This document shows positions 13,651 through 15,286 of a stretch of DNA of 15,286 nucleotides, in pieces. This DNA comes from Dysgonomonas sp. GTDB lineage: Bacteria; Bacteroidota; Bacteroidia; Bacteroidales; Dysgonomonadaceae. The notes below the pieces were generated by a model. The model had not been told where the DNA came from and ran no database searches. It was given only the letters and a program-made list of their open reading frames with translations. Where the stretch lies: NCBI GenBank assembly GCA_030151105.1, contig JASLEN010000034.1:1-15286 (forward strand). The letters run 5' to 3'. Position numbers and translations under genes: made by a program. The stretch's first letter is position 1, and each line of letters opens with the position of its first letter.

Positions 13651-14985
13651 TTATACTACTCCTTGCGCCATCACAGCACGAGCCACTTTCATAAATCCAG
13701 CAATATTTGCACCCTTCACATAATTGATGTAACCATCAGACTGCGTACCATATTTGATACAGCTCTCGTGAATTTGTTTCATGATCTGTTTCAATTTGGC
13801 ATCCACCTCTTCGGCAGTCCAACTGATTCGAGCCGAGTTTTGAGTCATCTCTAGCCCCGATGTAGCCACACCTCCAGCGTTGGAAGCCTTACCTGGAGCA
13901 TACAATATCTTAGCTCCTATGAAGGCATGAACAGCCTTAGCTGACGATGGCATATTTGCTCCTTCCGAAACTGCGATAACACCATTGGCTATCAATGCTT
14001 TTGCATCCTCTTCATTGATCTCATTCTGAGTGGCACAAGGCAATGCAATATCAGCCTTCTCACTCCACGGACGAGCCCCAGCTACATACTTACAGCCGTA
14101 AGTATCAGCGTATTCGCTAATTCGTCCTCTATAAAGCTCTTTTAGTTCTTTAATGTATTCTAGTTTTTCTTGCGTAATACCTTCTGGGTCATAAATATAT
14201 CCTCCTGAATCCGACATCGTTACAGGAATAGCGCCTAGTTCAATCAGTTTTTCGCAAGTGTATTGTGCCACATTTCCCGAGCCCGAAATAAGACAGCGTT
14301 TTCCTTTGATATCTATGTTTCTAGTTTTCAGCATCTCTAGCAAGAAATACACATTGCCATATCCCGTAGCTTCAGGACGAATGAGCGACCCTCCGAAAGT
14401 AAGCCCTTTACCCGTAAAAGTCCCTGTAAACTCGTGACTTAGCTTTTTGTATTTTCCAAACATGTAGCCCACTTCACGACCTCCTACACCAATATCTCCT
14501 GCTGGCACATCCGTATCGTGCCCAATATGTAACCAAAGTTCTTCCATAAAGGCTTGGCAAAACTTCATAATTTCGTTGGTCGATTTCCCTTTAGGATTAA
14601 AATCCGAACCTCCCTTTGCTCCGCCCATTGGCAAGGTTGTGAGCGAGTTTTTGAAAGTCTGTTCAAAAGCCAAAAACTTTAGAATAGAAGGAGTTACGGA
14701 AGAGTGAAAACGGATTCCACCCTTGTATGGCCCAATAGCATTGGAGTGCTGTACACGATAGCCCATATTGGTATGCACCTTGCCTCTGTCGTCCACCCAA
14801 GTCACTCTGAATGAGTAGATACGATCTGGAATACAAAGTCTTTCGATGAGGTTTGCAGCCTCAAATTCTGGATGCTGATTATACACTTCTTCTATCGATT
14901 CCAACACTTCCTCTACCGCTTGATGGTATTCTAGTTCGTTAGGGAATCTGCGTTTTAGGTCTGTTAAAACTTGTTCTACTTTCAT
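13651..14985 (-). CDS. gdhA: NADP-type glutamate dehydrogenase
   Basis: This enzyme reversibly aminates 2-oxoglutarate with ammonia to glutamate, a central nitrogen-assimilation step. The 444-residue protein matches the hexameric class in length. Visible motifs are 'YRVQHSNAIGPYKGGIRFH' (76-94, substrate-binding K88) and LPMGGAKGGSDFNPKGKS (118-135). In the latter, K124 sits at the catalytic-lysine position. 'VPAGDIGVGGREVGYM' (160-175) contains D164. The Rossmann motif is SGSGNVAQ (234-241), and 'MSDSGG' (257-262) is typical of NADP-preferring members. SEGANMP and APGKASNAGGVATSGLEM close the active-site region. The ATG lies 22 bp after an exact -7 box and the terminator follows, so it is a single-gene unit. 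NADP specificity is inferred from motif similarity. Confidence 0.97.
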   Translation of the reverse strand: MKVEQVLTDLKRRFPNELEYHQAVEEVLESIEEVYNQHPEFEAANLIERLCIPDRIYSFRVTWVDDRGKVHTNMGYRVQHSNAIGPYKGGIRFHSSVTPSILKFLAFEQTFKNSLTTLPMGGAKGGSDFNPKGKSTNEIMKFCQAFMEELWLHIGHDTDVPAGDIGVGGREVGYMFGKYKKLSHEFTGTFTGKGLTFGGSLIRPEATGYGNVYFLLEMLKTRNIDIKGKRCLISGSGNVAQYTCEKLIELGAIPVTMSDSGGYIYDPEGITQEKLEYIKELKELYRGRISEYADTYGCKYVAGARPWSEKADIALPCATQNEINEEDAKALIANGVIAVSEGANMPSSAKAVHAFIGAKILYAPGKASNAGGVATSGLEMTQNSARISWTAEEVDAKLKQIMKQIHESCIKYGTQSDGYINYVKGANIAGFMKVARAVMAQGVV

Positions 14986-15007
14986 TGGGCAATAATTTAA
15001 TTTTGCA

Positions 15008-15015
15008 CAAATATA
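15008..15015 (-). promoter_or_regulatory. -7 box (TATATTTG) for gdhA
   Basis: The minus strand reads TATATTTG, an exact TAnnTTTG match, 22 bases before the gdhA start. A TTTG element lies at 15039-15042, 23 bases upstream, at the long end of usual spacing. The leader would be about 20 nt. Confidence 0.65.
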
Positions 15016-15286
15016 CGAAAAACAAATAACTTTTAGTTCAAAAATAAGAGATTAAAAAATCAAAAAGATTATTTAATTTGAAATAAATATCCTTTTGAAC
15101 GATAACTATTTCTTAAAAAGACAAATACATTTTAATAAAGAAGCCAAGATATCTTTTGGGCAAAAGATGGGAATAAAAGACTTTTTTTATTCCGCCCCAT
15201 TTCTTTCCTTTTTTTGGATGGTTGGTGGGATTTTTTCTTATTTTTGTGATTATTGAAAATACTAAAACTTAATATATTATATTCTA
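15016..15286. other. Gene-free AT-rich region upstream of gdhA, with two adjacent hairpins
   Basis: No coding sequence is visible up to the window edge. Two hairpins sit one base apart. The first is ATCTTTT/AAAAGAT (15151-15157 with 15162-15168, loop GGGC). The second is GGAATAAAA/TTTTATTCC (15170-15178 with 15185-15193). The loop GGGC can also pair with GCCC at 15194-15197, so alternative folds exist. A T-rich stretch follows on the plus strand. The role is unknown: a regulatory site for gdhA, the end of an off-window transcript, or chance in AT-rich DNA. Confidence 0.5.

Noticed and set aside
1..15286. Defence system, prophage or secretion cluster
   Set aside because: No nuclease, integrase, toxin, capsid, tail or secretion component is encoded; the SUKH-like gene alone is not enough to claim a system.

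Overview
The window is AT-rich chromosomal DNA from a member of the Bacteroidota, most likely Bacteroidales-like; the genus cannot be set from sequence alone. Four things point there. Several genes are preceded by the Bacteroidota sigma-factor -7 box TAnnTTTG. Shine-Dalgarno sequences are mostly absent and starts sit in A-rich stretches. Predicted signal peptides end in 'NAQ' or 'SAQ'. The gene set fits too: PorT-type outer-membrane barrels, a DUF3943 protein, an eIF1/SUI1-like factor, ClpC and a hexameric-type glutamate dehydrogenase. No tRNA, rRNA, CRISPR array, transposase, integrase or phage gene was seen.

Left part (1-3600): the 5' end of a SUI1-family gene and an acyltransferase-3 membrane protein lie on the minus strand. 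After a gene-free stretch come a small helix-hairpin-helix (DUF4332-like) gene with its own terminator, then two tandem paralogous outer-membrane beta-barrel genes closed by a perfect 13-bp terminator hairpin, all on the plus strand. Middle (3600-7260): nicotinate phosphoribosyltransferase (pncB) is followed by a YkvA/DUF1232 membrane gene on the plus strand. Two accessory-looking minus-strand genes come next, a lipoprotein of uncertain family and a SUKH/SMI1-like protein. These are bounded by three related terminator hairpins beginning AAAAGCTC; two of them are 32-bp near-identical copies in inverted orientation on either side of the lipoprotein gene. Right part (7260-15286): clpC and a DUF3943 gene lie on the minus strand. 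A yigZ/IMPACT gene plus a second acyltransferase-3 gene form a plus-strand pair. A secreted protein of unknown function and NADP-type glutamate dehydrogenase (gdhA) lie on the minus strand, and an AT-rich upstream region with two back-to-back hairpins ends the window.

The genes are mostly housekeeping (NAD salvage, proteolysis, nitrogen assimilation, translation) mixed with envelope genes. They look like independent short transcription units rather than one pathway. I found no convincing undescribed multi-gene system. The points most worth a second look are the inverted terminator-like repeats around the lipoprotein gene, the almost leaderless yigZ promoter, the orphan SUKH-like protein, the diverging barrel pair and the paired hairpins upstream of gdhA.
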